Assembly: GCA_001541255.1 (NCBI GenBank)
Contig: LNQR01000070.1
Location: forward strand, 1 to 64,000
DNA: 64,000 nt
Origin: Candidatus Magnetominusculus xianensis
GTDB lineage: Bacteria > Nitrospirota > Thermodesulfovibrionia > Thermodesulfovibrionales > Magnetobacteriaceae
Direction of reading: 5' to 3'
Shown: positions 28,329 to 37,737 of the stretch, piece by piece
Numbering within the stretch: position 1 is the first letter of the stretch
Layout of the letters: each line of letters starts with the position of its first letter
Translations under genes and position numbers: made by a program
Notes under the pieces: generated by a model
What the model was told of the DNA's origin: nothing
The model's database searches: none
The model's input: the letters and a program-made list of their open reading frames with translations, nothing else

Positions 28329-29741
28329 TTAAACATCATAGTACAGGTAGAACTCATACGGGTGCGGCCTGAGCCTCATGGCGTCTACTTCTTTCTCCCA
28401 CTTGTAGGCTATCCATGTCTTCAGTACATCCTCCGTAAATACATCACCCTTTAACAGGAACTCGTGGTCGGCCTCGATATTGTTTAATGCCTCATCGAGG
28501 CTTCCCGGCATCTGTGGTACAGTGGCCAACTCCTCCGGCTCGAGGTCGTATAAGTCCTTATCAAGCGGCTCGCCCGGCTCTATCCTATTTTCTATACCGT
28601 CTATTCCGGCCATCAACATTGCCGTAAACGCCAGATATGGATTGCACGATGGGTCAGGATATCTCACCTCAATGCGCTTGGCCTTTGGCGATGCCGAGTA
28701 CATTGGTATTCTTATCGATGCGGAACGGTTGCGCGCCGAGTATGCCAGATTCACAGGGGCTTCAAACCCTGGTACCAGTCTCTTGTATGAATTTGTTGTA
28801 GGGTTTGTGATTGCCGCAATCGCCTTTGAGTGCTTCAGGATTCCACCGATATAGTGCAGGGCCATTTCGCTCAGCCCGGCGTACCCATTTCCTGGAAACA
28901 GGGGCTTATCTGCCTTCCACAGGCTCTGGTGTACGTGCATCCCTGAGCCGTTGTCCTGAAACAGAGGCTTAGGCATGAACGTTACGGTCTTTCCGTTTTT
29001 GTATGCCACATTTTTTACCACGTACTTAAAAATCATCAGCCAGTCTGCCATCTTTACAAGCGGTGAGAACCTCATGTCTATCTCTGCCTGCCCGGCGGTT
29101 GCCACTTCGTGGTGCTGTGCCTCTACCTCGATGCCGCATTTTTGCAGCATCATGACCATCTCTGATCTCAGGTCTTCCATTGAGTCATTTGGTGATATGG
29201 GGAAATATCCCTCCTTGTAGCGAGGCTTATAGCCAAGATTGGGTTTTTCGTCCCTGCCTGAGTTCCAGATGCCTTCTTTGGAATCAATAAAGTAGTACCC
29301 ACTGTTTGTCGTCTGGTCATAGCGTATGTCGTCAAAGATAAAGAACTCCGCCTCCGGCCCGAAGTATGCAGTGTCGGCAATGCCGGTGGATTGCAGATAC
29401 TTCTGTGCCTTCTGCGCTATATAACGCGGGTCGCGCGTGTAGGACGCCTTGGTTATAGGGTCAAATATGTTACAAATGAGATCTAATGTCGGGTACTGCC
29501 TGAATGGGTCCATCATGGCCGTCGATGGGTCTGGCAGCATGAGCATATCAGATGCGTTAATCGCCTGCCATCCTCTTATGGAGGAGCCATCGAACCCGAA
29601 CCCCTCTTCAAACGACTTTTCGTTAAGCTGCCCAATGGGTACAGCGAAGCTCTGCCACATGCCGGGGAAATCTACAAACATCAGATTTACCATCACCGCG
29701 TCATTTTTCTTCGCAAACTCGAGTACTTCTTTTGGTGTCAT
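28329..29741 (-). CDS. glnA: Glutamine synthetase type I
   Basis: Glutamine synthetase makes glutamine from glutamate, ammonia and ATP and is the main entry of ammonium into the cell. The 470-residue length, [10 protein letters not shown] near residue 50, the ATP site block [14 protein letters not shown], and NRSASIRIP are diagnostic. The adenylylation-site region reads [11 protein letters not shown], with the tyrosine preserved, so control by GlnE-type adenylylation is likely. GGAGG lies upstream of the ATG. glnB is encoded 22 bases upstream, linking enzyme and regulator. Confidence 0.98.
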   Translation of the reverse strand: MTPKEVLEFAKKNDAVMVNLMFVDFPGMWQSFAVPIGQLNEKSFEEGFGFDGSSIRGWQAINASDMLMLPDPSTAMMDPFRQYPTLDLICNIFDPITKASYTRDPRYIAQKAQKYLQSTGIADTAYFGPEAEFFIFDDIRYDQTTNSGYYFIDSKEGIWNSGRDEKPNLGYKPRYKEGYFPISPNDSMEDLRSEMVMMLQKCGIEVEAQHHEVATAGQAEIDMRFSPLVKMADWLMIFKYVVKNVAYKNGKTVTFMPKPLFQDNGSGMHVHQSLWKADKPLFPGNGYAGLSEMALHYIGGILKHSKAIAAITNPTTNSYKRLVPGFEAPVNLAYSARNRSASIRIPMYSASPKAKRIEVRYPDPSCNPYLAFTAMLMAGIDGIENRIEPGEPLDKDLYDLEPEELATVPQMPGSLDEALNNIEADHEFLLKGDVFTEDVLKTWIAYKWEKEVDAMRLRPHPYEFYLYYDV

Positions 29742-29763
29742 TTGTGAACCTCCTGAATTTTGA

Positions 29764-30794
<1,031 letters not shown>

Positions 30795-30840
30795 CGGATT
30801 ACTCCCTTTTTACATATGGTTTAGCTTCAGTTGCCGCCTC

Positions 30841-30861
30841 CCTTGCTATTATAGCAAATCA
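30841..30861 (-). promoter_or_regulatory. Candidate promoter of the amidotransferase-glnB-glnA group
   Basis: Minus-strand TGCTATAAT gives an extended -10 box (TATAAT complement at 30848-30853) about 55 bases before the amidotransferase start. The -35 region is weak. The site lies within a perfect palindrome, TTGCTAT-T-ATAGCAA, which could bind a regulator. No sigma-54 motif was seen. Confidence 0.45.
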
Positions 30862-30981
30862 ACAGTGCAAAAGTTACACAAATCAATATTAGAACGAATT
30901 ATTTTCATCATAATCTCATTCTGAAAGGTATAAGTCAGCCTTCCAGCATATGAGTCTACAGGCTGTACGATTAAGTGTAGT

Positions 30982-32889
30982 TCAGTACAGTTTAAACAAC
31001 ACCATGACCGGGCCGCTCTCCCATTCCATTGTATAATCAATATTTCTTAGTTTAAACCCCTCACGCTCCTCCGGCCTCAGTGATATTACGGCGCATGGGA
31101 CGAAGTTATTAAATGGATATGTCACAGCATAAATGGCAGAAGCGTTTCTTACGTTGACGTGTTCAATTCGTGCTTTAGCCTTCGGCTCGTTCAGCAGTAC
31201 CCATAAGGGATATTCCCATGTGTCGTCATTGGGCAGCGATAGTCCAATGTTTGTACATCCCCGCGATTGGATTATTTCAGCAGCGCCCGTGTATGGCCCT
31301 TTGAGTTCCGGGCGGCTAATAAAATATTGTGAAGTTCTGTCTGTAGCGAATATGCTTGTATTGCCAATAAGCGGGCGGCGGTTGTTGAGAAAGACCCACG
31401 GCACTGACAACAATAGGACGAGGGCAATGAGTGCATTTATTATCGTGCGATTGACCGCACAACTGAGCATAGCTGCAACAAACGGCACCCATAGCACAAA
31501 TAACGCAAGATGATAACGGCTGTTCCACGGCTGCCACTTTATAAACAGGCACATTAATATGAATCCAACTGACAAAGAGACCGCATAAAATGCCATATCC
31601 GGGGCGCTTTCGCGCTGAATGAAAAACACTGCCGCACATATTATAATCAGCCCAAAGTGAATAAAATTCCCCGCGCTGTCTTCGTGAAATGTAAACTGGA
31701 TATCAAACGGCAGCCGGTGAGATGTCGCACGGATGTCGCTGATGTCAACACGCATAAGTTCATGCGCGCAATGAAACGCCCGTACTATTGTCTTGTTAAT
31801 GCCCTCTGATGGTGTACCCATGTGCAGGGCTGCGTTTTTTACCGCATTGGAAATCAAAAGCGGCAGCGGCAGAGTTCCCCTTATTGTGGTCTTATCTCTG
31901 TATACCTCCGGCGCTATGGGATGACCATACAATGATAAGTTCCTCGCATAGTGACCTATGTTGAGTACAAGCGCAAATATTAGCATAACTAAAACATAAA
32001 GCAGTGCTTTTAGACGGGATTTTTTTATCAGCAGTGAGGCGCACCACAAGAAAACCGGAAAGGCATAAAGATACGCCGTCGATTTCACCAAAACTGCAAT
32101 CCCAAGCGCAATTCCAGCAAAAATGGCCGTCGTCTTCGTAGGTGTATTCATTAAGACAAGGGCATAGTAAACAAAACACACAAGCCAAAAGGCCGACGCA
32201 TAGTCGTTCTGTGTACTGGTGGACTGTAAAATCCCCATGGGAATTGATGCTGTAAGGGCTGCGGCAATTATTTGCCCCCTTCTGTCTGCCCCAAGCCTGC
32301 CAGCAATCAATGACACGCCAATCACACTCCCTGCCATGCTCAACCACTGTATAAAATTGACAAATTGGTCGCCGCCGCCAAGTATTATAAAATGAACCAG
32401 CGCGAACTCTGCCCCCGGATTGATATACAACTGAAACGTCACATTGGTTGGGTAATGAGCAACGCCCCGATTTTGAATCCAGTGCATTACCCTTGACAGG
32501 TGATATGTCATGGAATCCCAGTTATTAGGTGCGCTGCTGAAGGAGATTACCGCAGTTGCCACAAAAATAAAGGCGATATAGGACAGGAGGATAAGCTCAA
32601 AGCGGCTTAATGGCAGCGGCGTTTTAAATACTATGGGCTTTGACTTAACTATGAGAACGCAATATATGAGGCACGCTGCAACAGCGGCAATCCCCCAAAA
32701 CGTTAATATGGGCCAATATGATAATGCCCTTAAAAGACTCAGGACTTCAGTTGAGATGACCAGCAAAAATCCCCACACAACAGAGGCCGCCGTAAATGAC
32801 TTGCGGCTGCAGAGATAACTGGCATTTTTGTAAAGCCCTTTATAAAAGATCAAAAACGTAAAGATAAAACATATAAGCGGGACGTACAT
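30982..32889 (-). CDS. GT-C type polytopic membrane glycosyltransferase-like protein
   Basis: A 635-residue protein with about a dozen membrane segments. The first long extracytoplasmic loop contains APNNWDSMTYHLSRVMHW, an acidic DS(M)xYH loop like those that bind metal and polyprenyl-phosphate sugar in the GT39/ArnT class. A later charged loop follows GHYARNLSLYGHPI. The C-terminal 120 residues form a soluble extracytoplasmic domain. It is not a close copy of the pair at 23.7-27.8 kb. A methyltransferase and a nucleotide-sugar dehydrogenase upstream in the same operon suggest surface-glycan work. Confidence 0.75.
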   Translation of the reverse strand: MYVPLICFIFTFLIFYKGLYKNASYLCSRKSFTAASVVWGFLLVISTEVLSLLRALSYWPILTFWGIAAVAACLIYCVLIVKSKPIVFKTPLPLSRFELILLSYIAFIFVATAVISFSSAPNNWDSMTYHLSRVMHWIQNRGVAHYPTNVTFQLYINPGAEFALVHFIILGGGDQFVNFIQWLSMAGSVIGVSLIAGRLGADRRGQIIAAALTASIPMGILQSTSTQNDYASAFWLVCFVYYALVLMNTPTKTTAIFAGIALGIAVLVKSTAYLYAFPVFLWCASLLIKKSRLKALLYVLVMLIFALVLNIGHYARNLSLYGHPIAPEVYRDKTTIRGTLPLPLLISNAVKNAALHMGTPSEGINKTIVRAFHCAHELMRVDISDIRATSHRLPFDIQFTFHEDSAGNFIHFGLIIICAAVFFIQRESAPDMAFYAVSLSVGFILMCLFIKWQPWNSRYHLALFVLWVPFVAAMLSCAVNRTIINALIALVLLLSVPWVFLNNRRPLIGNTSIFATDRTSQYFISRPELKGPYTGAAEIIQSRGCTNIGLSLPNDDTWEYPLWVLLNEPKAKARIEHVNVRNASAIYAVTYPFNNFVPCAVISLRPEEREGFKLRNIDYTMEWESGPVMVLFKLY

Positions 32890-32907
32890 TGCTAAAACCT
32901 GTGCTGA

Positions 32908-33714
32908 TTACAGTTTATTGACTGCATAGACTGGCATATTAAATAACTCCCCTACTTTAGCTGACCTTAGACCGGCCTCCAGCCAGAGTTTGCTGAAAGA
33001 TTCGCTGGTATGTATCCACAGATGTGAAAGAGGATTAAACATGTGTCTGAACTGGATTGATGCCTCAAGCGTATCCAGAACGGGGCAATGCACCAGCACC
33101 TTGCCGGATGAGGACAGTCTTGACTTTACATTTTGGACAAAATTGATTTGATCAGGTGCATGTTCAAGTACATCTATGATGACGATTAAATCATATATTG
33201 GGTCATTGCCTGGGGGGAAAGAGCCGTGGACAACTGTGACGCCTGTTTTATTTGTCACAAGGGCGGCAAGATTTTTATCCATCTCTACACCGGTGCAGTC
33301 ATATCCTGCCTGTTTCAGCTCAAAGAGCAGACGACCATTTCCAGAGCCTATCTCAAGTACCTTACAGGGAGGCGGGTGAAGCCCTCTGAGCCAATTAAGA
33401 TAAAGCGGCACCCTGTCAAGCATATCCCCTTCAAAGCGCTCCTCAACGGTAGGGCACTTGTGAACTTGCTGGTATTCATACCAGTACGTCGATGAGTAAA
33501 ACCGTTGCAGGCTCTCAGTGGTTGGTCTGAATCTCACCGGCTTACACCCGCAGGACGGACACCGGAGGTATAGCGCAAACTCAGGCGTCCACGGCTCAGG
33601 CTGCCCGCCGCACCAGCATTTTGCCGCTGGTTCAAAGTCCATCTGCCCGATAAAGGGTCTTAATCCTTCGGTGGTGTTGTCGATAATGAACTCTTTGATT
33701 TGTGCGCCAAACAT
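32908..33714 (-). CDS. SAM-dependent methyltransferase with N-terminal zinc-ribbon-like motif
   Basis: A 268-residue class I methyltransferase. The N-terminal part carries CWCGGQ and CPSCGC, four cysteines that look like a small zinc site. The SAM-binding motif follows as VLEIGSGNGRLLFELKQAG near residue 118, with an acidic residue in GVEMDKN and motif IIDVLEHAPDQ. Such zinc-ribbon methyltransferases often act on sugars of surface glycans. The operon with the nucleotide-sugar dehydrogenase supports that. Substrate unknown. Confidence 0.85.
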   Translation of the reverse strand: MFGAQIKEFIIDNTTEGLRPFIGQMDFEPAAKCWCGGQPEPWTPEFALYLRCPSCGCKPVRFRPTTESLQRFYSSTYWYEYQQVHKCPTVEERFEGDMLDRVPLYLNWLRGLHPPPCKVLEIGSGNGRLLFELKQAGYDCTGVEMDKNLAALVTNKTGVTVVHGSFPPGNDPIYDLIVIIDVLEHAPDQINFVQNVKSRLSSSGKVLVHCPVLDTLEASIQFRHMFNPLSHLWIHTSESFSKLWLEAGLRSAKVGELFNMPVYAVNKL

Positions 33715-33718
33715 ATAT

Positions 33719-35053
33719 CTATGCCTTGATTATTTTACCTTTATATTTATGTGAGTCCTTTATCAGATTCCTCGTATCGACAACCAAGCGGGAATTAGAG
33801 GCGATGAACACGGGGTCATAGGCCGAGTGGTCGGTGGAAATCAGTACGCAGTCGTAGCTGCTCAGGTTTTCTGCTGTGAGCGCTACGGATGTCTTTTTGA
33901 AAGAGTATTTCCTTGTCTTTGGCATTTCAGGGAGATATGGGTCGTTGTAATCGACAACCGCGCCTTTTTTTTGCAGGATATCGAATAGTTTAAGCGATGG
34001 GGACTCACGTGTGTCATCGAGGTCTTTTTTGTATGACATGCCCAGAATAAGGACCTTAGCGCCCTTGATACTTTTGCCGTTTTCGCTGAGTGCGTCTATG
34101 GTTTTTTGAATGACATACTGGGGCATGGAGGTATTAACCTCTCCGGCAAGATTGATAAACTTAGTCGATACCTCGTACTCCCGTGCCTTCCATTCAAGGT
34201 AAAACGGGTCAATGGGGATGCAGTGCCCACCGAGACCTGGGCCTGGATAAAACGGCTGATACCCGAAGGGCTTTGTCTTAGCCGCCTCGATTACCTCCCA
34301 AATGTCGATTCCCATTTTATCAAAGAGTACCTTTAACTCATTTACGAGGGCTATGTTTACAGCACGGTAGATGTTCTCAAGGAGTTTTGTGGCCTCGGCC
34401 ACTTTGGTAGAGGATACGGGGATTGTCCTGACAACAATGTAATCATAGAGCGTCTGAGCTGCCAGCAGACACTGAGGCGTAAGCCCGCCGACAACCTTAG
34501 GGATTGTCGATGTCGAGAAGTCTTTATTGTTCGGGTCTTCACGTTCGGGGGAAAATGCGAGATAAAAATCCTCACCAGCCCTTAATCCACCGGATCCACC
34601 GGCCTCAAGTATTGGTTTCATTTCCTCGTCGGTAGTGCCAGGATATGTGGTTGACTCAAGGACTACGAGTTTCCCCTTTGAGATGTATTGTGCAATTGTC
34701 CTTGTAGTGTTTAGCACATAGGACAAGTCGGGTTCATGGTGGCGGCCAAGCGGGGTGGGTACACAGATAATGATACAATCGGCCTCGGTAAGTCTGGAGA
34801 AATCCGAAGTTGGAGTAAATAACGGCAGACTTGTCTTAATCCTGGCCTCGTCGATGTGTTTAATATAGCTTTTGCCCTCTTTAAGAAGATTAACCTTTTT
34901 CTCATCTATATCAAACCCGATGCAGCGAAACCCCGCTTTGCAAAACTCAACTGCAAGTGGAAGGCCTACATACCCAAGCCCGATAACACCGACAACGGCT
35001 GTTTTTGCCTTAATCTTCTCTATTAAAATGGTCAACTCAACAGGATTAGCCAA
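33719..35053 (-). CDS. Nucleotide-sugar 6-dehydrogenase (WbpA/TviB-like)
   Basis: This NAD-dependent enzyme oxidises the C6 of a UDP-sugar to a uronic acid. The 444 residues contain the NAD-binding GVIGLGYVGLPLAVEF, CVPTPL, ESTTYPGTT, and the catalytic cysteine in GPGLGGHCIPIDP. The pattern is closer to UDP-N-acetylglucosamine or UDP-GalNAc dehydrogenases than to UDP-glucose dehydrogenase, but substrate choice is not proven. It probably supplies a uronic-acid sugar for the envelope glycan made with the genes downstream. Confidence 0.92.
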   Translation of the reverse strand: MANPVELTILIEKIKAKTAVVGVIGLGYVGLPLAVEFCKAGFRCIGFDIDEKKVNLLKEGKSYIKHIDEARIKTSLPLFTPTSDFSRLTEADCIIICVPTPLGRHHEPDLSYVLNTTRTIAQYISKGKLVVLESTTYPGTTDEEMKPILEAGGSGGLRAGEDFYLAFSPEREDPNNKDFSTSTIPKVVGGLTPQCLLAAQTLYDYIVVRTIPVSSTKVAEATKLLENIYRAVNIALVNELKVLFDKMGIDIWEVIEAAKTKPFGYQPFYPGPGLGGHCIPIDPFYLEWKAREYEVSTKFINLAGEVNTSMPQYVIQKTIDALSENGKSIKGAKVLILGMSYKKDLDDTRESPSLKLFDILQKKGAVVDYNDPYLPEMPKTRKYSFKKTSVALTAENLSSYDCVLISTDHSAYDPVFIASNSRLVVDTRNLIKDSHKYKGKIIKA

Positions 35054-35101
35054 AAGATATCCCCCTTTTCATCTTGCAGGAAACATTTTTAAATACTGCG
35101 T

Positions 35102-36010
35102 TTACGGCGGACAGTCTGCACAAATTGACTTAAACAGCGCCGTGCTCAGGTACCTGTCTCCCCTGTCTGGCAGCACTACTACGAGGATGCCGTCTTTCAT
35201 CTCCTTCGCCTTTTTCAGGGCTGCAAACACAGCCGCCCCACTGCTCATGCCTACGAAAAGCCCCTCTTTTACTGCCATATCTCTTGAGGTTGAGTATGCC
35301 TCGTCGTCGTTTACGTTTATTTTTTCATCCAGACGCGACGGGTCAAACAGACCGGGCACGATGGACTCGTTCATGTTTTTGAGGCCCTGAATCTTGTGAC
35401 CAAGAATCGGCTCCACGCCGACTATCTGAATTGACTTGTCGTATTCCTTGAGCCTCTTGCTTGTGCCCATCAGTGTGCCGGATGTGCCCATGCCGGCCAT
35501 AAATACGCTTATCTCGCCCTTTGTCTGATTATAGACTTCTACGCCCGTGCCCTCGTAGTGGGCCTTCATGTTGGATGGATTGTTGAACTGATCAGGCATA
35601 AAGTAGTCCTTACTGTTTTCATCATAGAGCTTATGGGCAAGTCTGATTGCCCCGTCCGTGCCCTCTTTGCCCGGGCTTAGAATAAGCTCAGCGCCAAATG
35701 CCTCAAGCGTCTTGCGCCTTTCCATGCTTACACACTCCGGCATGACCAGCTTAACCTTGTAGCCCTTAGCGGCTGCTACCATGGCCAGCCCTATGCCGGT
35801 GTTGCCGCTTGTCGGCTCAAGTATAACCTTATCTTTTGTCAACGTACCGGCGGCCTCGGCATCTTTTATCATGTAATATGCTATTCTGTCCTTTACCGAG
35901 CCCCCGGGGTTATTTCCCTCAAGTTTTGCGTATATCTTGACCTTTGGGTTTGTGTTTAAGTTGTCCAGGCTTACTATCGGGGTGTTGCCTATTGCATCCA
36001 GTACTCCCAT
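35102..36010 (-). CDS. Cysteine synthase (O-acetylserine sulfhydrylase family)
   Basis: A PLP enzyme that joins sulfide to an activated serine. The PLP lysine is Lys40 in NNPGGSVKDR; the phosphate-binding loop is GMGTSGTLMG, the substrate loop EPTSGNTG, and the C-terminal SSGAAV closes the site. The 302 residues fit CysK/CysM. The C-terminus ends in CADCPP with two cysteines, slightly unusual. I cannot separate CysK from CysM by sequence alone. Its start is preceded by AAGGAG. Confidence 0.94.
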   Translation of the reverse strand: MGVLDAIGNTPIVSLDNLNTNPKVKIYAKLEGNNPGGSVKDRIAYYMIKDAEAAGTLTKDKVILEPTSGNTGIGLAMVAAAKGYKVKLVMPECVSMERRKTLEAFGAELILSPGKEGTDGAIRLAHKLYDENSKDYFMPDQFNNPSNMKAHYEGTGVEVYNQTKGEISVFMAGMGTSGTLMGTSKRLKEYDKSIQIVGVEPILGHKIQGLKNMNESIVPGLFDPSRLDEKINVNDDEAYSTSRDMAVKEGLFVGMSSGAAVFAALKKAKEMKDGILVVVLPDRGDRYLSTALFKSICADCPP

Positions 36011-36079
36011 CTGTTGTCACTCCTTATGTATTTATTTCTGTGGTGCAATGACTCATGCCTTGTTGACATAAGTGACACG

Positions 36080-36508
36080 CTAAGTCCTTGCAACAACTGT
36101 CTTTACCTCAAACTGCGGCTGCTCCATGATTGTTTTTTTCACGGCACACTGGTCGGCAACCCTTACGATAGCATCATAGTATTTCTCAGGAAAGTCCGGT
36201 GGTACCTTTATATCTATGATTATCTTTGCCAATTTTGACTTACCAGGCCCATCGGTAATATATTCGTGGGTCTGTTCAAGCGTTATCCCTTCTGTAGGGA
36301 TGGAGTTCTTCTGGCAAAAACTAAGTACGAAAATCCCAGCGCATGTGCCTATTGACGCAAGGAAATAGTTAAATGGCGTAGGGGCCGAACCATCTCCGCC
36401 ATATTTGACTGGCTGATCAGTGGCTATAACCTCCGGAGCCGCGTCGCCAACCGGGGTAAATTCGGCATTGACTCTCTTGCCGCCAGGGAAGGTGATTACA
36501 ATATCCAT
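36080..36508 (-). CDS. OsmC-family protein
   Basis: A 142-residue OsmC/Ohr-like protein. The usual first active cysteine is in ASIGTCAGIFVLSFCQKN and the second in VADQCAVKKTI. These redox-active cysteines reduce organic hydroperoxides in characterised members; more distant ones have unknown substrates. The segment PFNYFLASIGTCAG is typical of the YhfA/OsmC subgroup. GAGGAG precedes the start. Confidence 0.88.
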   Translation of the reverse strand: MDIVITFPGGKRVNAEFTPVGDAAPEVIATDQPVKYGGDGSAPTPFNYFLASIGTCAGIFVLSFCQKNSIPTEGITLEQTHEYITDGPGKSKLAKIIIDIKVPPDFPEKYYDAIVRVADQCAVKKTIMEQPQFEVKTVVART

Positions 36509-36723
36509 GTGTGTCTCTCCTCTTGCCGGTCTTTCCCATTATGTCAATCGGCCAACCGGTGCTAATTTTCTTTAACAGTGCTAAATCAACGCTTATAACC
36601 CTAATGCTAACATTTCATTAAATAAATATGCAAACTCCATTTTGGTATTAATCTCTCACTTCCTGCCACTTTTTGTAGGATGCTTCAAAAGACGCCGCCG
36701 ATGGCTCTGCCCTGACCGGTGTG

Positions 36724-37611
36724 CTATGTTTTGTAAAAACAAAACATTCTGATATATGGAATATATTTCCCTAAAATAGTAAATATAGCTTCTGCCGGTC
36801 TGCTTGCCGCAATTAACTTATTCAGGAGATAACTTCTTTTAAAGTCTACTAAAAAGGCATAGTTATTTTTATCCTGCAATTTCAGGCCAAATTCTCCCGC
36901 TGCTGCAATTATCTCACGGTCTGTACGTCTGAAGCCGTGGTGCTTGGTAACAACGCCTTCAAGTCTTGCTGTAGTGAGCAATCTTTTTGCACGCAATAAA
37001 TAGACGATTTCATATTTTAGTAAACATTCATGAATCAAATACGACAGATAATTGTCTGTTGAGCCTGAAGAGTCGAGGATTAATTTCCCGCCCGGCCTCA
37101 GACTTTGTGATACGTGCTTAAAAAATGTTCTTAGTTTGTCATCATCTAAAAGGTATATCATGCTCAGGTTCAGCACTGCGTCATATGTCTGAGGTGCGGG
37201 CGCTGCGAGGATATTTAATTTATTAAACTTATACTGCGGGAATAGTTTGAGCGTCTCACGGTACATCTCATCAGATATGTCTAAATCTGAACATGTTATG
37301 TTGTATCCTCCATGCTCCATCAGATATAGTTCATTTGCACAGCGGCCAGAGGCGGTAGAGAGAATATGTTCGTCTTTTCTCAGGTGGCTTCTTATAAACT
37401 CATCATAGTGCTGGAGCCTCCCAAGGTGGTATCCAAAGAAATATTTATTAAAAAAATCAGATTTGCTGTTATACGCCTTGTCAGTATCATATCCACCCAT
37501 TGACACTGCATGTTCGAGGTATTGTTCATCTAAGCCTGCGAATATATTTCCACGCTCACCAGCGTTTAGAGAATATTTATACCACTTTCTCATTCGTAAG
37601 CATTGAAACAT
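36724..37611 (-). CDS. SAM-dependent methyltransferase-like protein
   Basis: A 295-residue protein with a divergent class I methyltransferase core: ILSTASGRCANELYLMEHG as motif I region, SDLDIS as the acidic loop, then YDAVLNLSMIYLLDDD and LRPGGKLILDSSG. The last is typical of Methyltransf-11/25 families. The N-terminal 60 residues are specific to this protein. No operon partner; it is divergent from the histidine kinase gene. Substrate unknown. Confidence 0.78.
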   Translation of the reverse strand: MFQCLRMRKWYKYSLNAGERGNIFAGLDEQYLEHAVSMGGYDTDKAYNSKSDFFNKYFFGYHLGRLQHYDEFIRSHLRKDEHILSTASGRCANELYLMEHGGYNITCSDLDISDEMYRETLKLFPQYKFNKLNILAAPAPQTYDAVLNLSMIYLLDDDKLRTFFKHVSQSLRPGGKLILDSSGSTDNYLSYLIHECLLKYEIVYLLRAKRLLTTARLEGVVTKHHGFRRTDREIIAAAGEFGLKLQDKNNYAFLVDFKRSYLLNKLIAASRPAEAIFTILGKYIPYIRMFCFYKT

Positions 37612-37693
37612 ATCTGTGTGTCACGTGTCAATCGGCCTTTGGCCTGAGGCGTCATGAAAACAACCCCATTATTTTGATGATACGGCTGCCAAC

Positions 37694-37722
37694 TTTACAA
37701 ATACTATGAATTATGGTATAAA
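37694..37722 (+). promoter_or_regulatory. Sigma-70 promoter of the haem-motif histidine kinase
   Basis: TTTACA (37694-37699) and TATAAA (37717-37722) are 17 bases apart, and TGG before the -10 gives an extended -10 element. It ends 15 bases before the kinase ATG, so the leader is very short. Confidence 0.6.
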
Positions 37723-37737
37723 AAAAAGAGACGGGCT

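Noticed and set aside
36640-36723. Possible C-terminal remnant of a gene (minus-strand TPVRAEPSAASFEASYKKW-like tail)
   Set aside because: It reads like a protein end but has no start or upstream frame; too short to support a pseudogene.
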